5,964 nt of DNA, taken from NCBI GenBank assembly GCA_003567495.1, contig PWZK01000045.1, positions 1 through 5,964 on the forward strand, read 5' to 3'. The notes beneath the pieces are model-generated. The model had not been told where the DNA came from. It ran no database searches and worked only from the letters and a program-made list of their open reading frames with translations. Positions within the stretch are counted from its first letter, which is position 1. Each line of letters begins with the position of its first letter. Shown here in pieces: positions 4,658-5,964 of this stretch. The DNA comes from Candidatus Brocadiaceae bacterium. Its GTDB lineage: Bacteria; Planctomycetota; Brocadiia; SM23-32. A program made the position numbers and the translations under genes.

Positions 4658-5964
4658 ATGTCAGACAGTAATATTAAAAGCCTTGCAGAGAAATATCGTT
4701 TGAATCCCGAACAGGTCCGAGAACTATTCCGCCTGTTTGAGCAGGACTACAGCACACCCTATATTCTTCTTTACCGCAGGGATCTGGCCGGCAATCTGTC
4801 AGCCGGTGACATTGCGGCACTTCGCCGTTCTCTGCACGCGCAGCATTCTCTGGAGAAAGAGCGGGAAAAAATTCTCAAAAAGCTGGAAGAAAACGGCGTT
4901 AAAAACGAGGAGCTGGCCCGGCAGATCAAATCAGCGCCAAACATTACCGAATTGTTTGATTATTACGTGCCCTACAGGCCGAAAAAAAGGTCTCTTTCAA
5001 GGCTGGCGCAGTCCCGGGGGCTTGCCGAGCCGGCCCGGCTTATAATAGAACACAAACTTGACCACGAGAACCTCGCGGAAGGTGTAAAGGATTATGTAAA
5101 CCCTGATGCCGGCGTCCAAACACCGTCCGATGTTTTGGAAGGTGTCTTTCATATTATCAACGACTGGATGGCCGAAGAAAAATCGCACCGCGACCTGCAG
5201 AGGAAAATTCTTTGCAAAAACGGACGCCTTTTAGCAAAAAAGAAGGGAAAATGGGATAAGGATATCTACAGAGAGTTTAGCGAATACGACAACTTCGCAG
5301 TCGATCTTTCAAAAGTCCACCCCTATCAGATGTTGTGTCTTATGCGCGGCAAGCAACTCAACGCGCTGGAATACAATGTAGAGGCGCCGATAGAAGTCAT
5401 GTATCTGGAGGCCGCAGAGCTGTATCTGGAGGGAGGAGAAGAGGAATTCTTTGAAATCGATGCGGTTTTTCATCAGCAACAGTCTATGCCGGACGGCGAA
5501 CAGCTGGTAAACCTTACCGGGCCCCAGCTGCTGTACTGGAGCATAAGAAAAAGCATATCACATACACTGGCGCCGGTGCTTGGCAAGGAAAAAGAAAGAT
5601 GTCTGCGTCAGGAAGCCGAAAACCACGCACTTGACATTGTCAGAAGAAATATTCGTTCAAAACTGCTTATGCAGCCTGTTGAAAATGGAACCCGTGTGCT
5701 TGGCGTGGATCCCGGGTTCAGAACCGGCTGCAAACTTGCTGCTCTGGATGAGAACGGGACGGTTCTTGAGTGTAAAACAGTTCATCCGCACACACCGAAA
5801 AACGAGTGGGAGCCCGCTAAAGCCACTATAACAAAAATGATAAGTGAGCACAATCTGTCAGTAGCCTCTCTCGGGAACGGAAACGGCAGCCGTGAAACCG
5901 AAAAACTTCTGGCAGAGGTTATTGAAGAAAACTGCAATGAATTCAGCTATACCGTTCTGGAATC
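4658..5964 (+). CDS. tex: Tex/YhgF-family RNA-binding transcription accessory protein, 5' part
   Basis: The first 435 codons of a gene that runs off the right edge; family members are usually 700-800 residues. Tex is a cytoplasmic nucleic-acid-binding protein involved in transcription. Its order is an N-terminal helical Tex region, a YqgF/RNase H-like domain, a helix-hairpin-helix region and a C-terminal S1 domain. Seen here are the Tex helical region (NITELFDYYVPYRPKKRSLSRLA, about 95-117, the family's TELEDLYLPYKPKRRT-type motif) and the YqgF start VLGVDPGFRTGCK (347-359), then LGNGNGSRETE. The family normally has GNGTASRETE, so Thr-Ala is replaced here by Asn-Gly. The N-terminal YILLYRRDLAGNLS segment also departs from the usual FIARYRKE form. 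ATG 4658 is the first start after an in-frame TAA at 4535; the context is A-rich (AAAAAATG) with no Shine-Dalgarno. The catalytic core, hairpins and S1 domain lie beyond the window. Confidence 0.93.
   Translation, partial: MSDSNIKSLAEKYRLNPEQVRELFRLFEQDYSTPYILLYRRDLAGNLSAGDIAALRRSLHAQHSLEKEREKILKKLEENGVKNEELARQIKSAPNITELFDYYVPYRPKKRSLSRLAQSRGLAEPARLIIEHKLDHENLAEGVKDYVNPDAGVQTPSDVLEGVFHIINDWMAEEKSHRDLQRKILCKNGRLLAKKKGKWDKDIYREFSEYDNFAVDLSKVHPYQMLCLMRGKQLNALEYNVEAPIEVMYLEAAELYLEGGEEEFFEIDAVFHQQQSMPDGEQLVNLTGPQLLYWSIRKSISHTLAPVLGKEKERCLRQEAENHALDIVRRNIRSKLLMQPVENGTRVLGVDPGFRTGCKLAALDENGTVLECKTVHPHTPKNEWEPAKATITKMISEHNLSVASLGNGNGSRETEKLLAEVIEENCNEFSYTVLE

Noticed and set aside
4597..4671. A 24-codon upstream frame overlapping the tex start, and a 6-codon frame at 4448
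   Set aside because: Neither has a ribosome binding site. The overlap with tex could suggest translational coupling, but short frames like these arise by chance.
4737..5045. A 102-codon plus-strand frame
   Set aside because: It is a shifted frame within tex, whose frame is continuous from 4658 to the window end and carries the Tex and YqgF motifs.

Overview
The window looks like a chromosomal stretch from a Gram-negative bacterium. It holds a glycosyltransferase family 9 (LPS heptosyltransferase-type) gene, a cutA gene and the 5' part of a tex gene. One membrane-anchored hypothetical protein carries a WPPQ/TPWC pattern that I associate, from memory only, with Planctomycetota. That hint, together with weak or absent Shine-Dalgarno sequences and palindromic GCCTGCCTG-type repeats, suggests an uncultivated lineage such as a planctomycete, but the phylum is not proven by the sequence.

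Layout. Bases 1-507 hold no convincing gene: a palindrome at the left edge, an open frame ending in a stop at 345-347, and further open sequence in the same frame. Bases 508-3073 carry three minus-strand genes transcribed right to left. First is a 634-residue fusion of a GT9 glycosyltransferase with a WaaP/KdkA-like kinase-fold domain (3073-1169). Then, 24 bases on, comes cutA (1144-824), and after a 61-base near-palindrome a 64-residue helical protein (702-508). Bases 3074-3410 are non-coding and unusually structured: four related stem-loops, two in each orientation, with paired substitutions that keep the stems intact. Bases 3411-4061 (minus) encode a single-pass membrane protein of unknown function. 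Bases 4062-4657 are a divergent control region. It has a good sigma-70 promoter facing left, a near-perfect one facing right, short direct and inverted repeats between them, and a leader of about 230 bases with a long hairpin. From 4658 to the right edge runs the first 435 codons of a Tex/YhgF-type RNA-binding transcription accessory protein.

How the genes fit together. The fusion protein probably acts at the inner membrane in building the lipopolysaccharide core. Its kinase-like half appears to have lost the catalytic residues, so it may bind lipid or sugar, or help position the transferase. CutA and the small protein probably ride on the same transcript, but no functional link is visible. 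Tex and the membrane protein share a divergent promoter region and may be co-regulated. The most unusual parts are the fused pseudokinase and the stem-loop array at 3113-3388. I see no tRNA, rRNA, CRISPR array, phage gene or intact insertion sequence.
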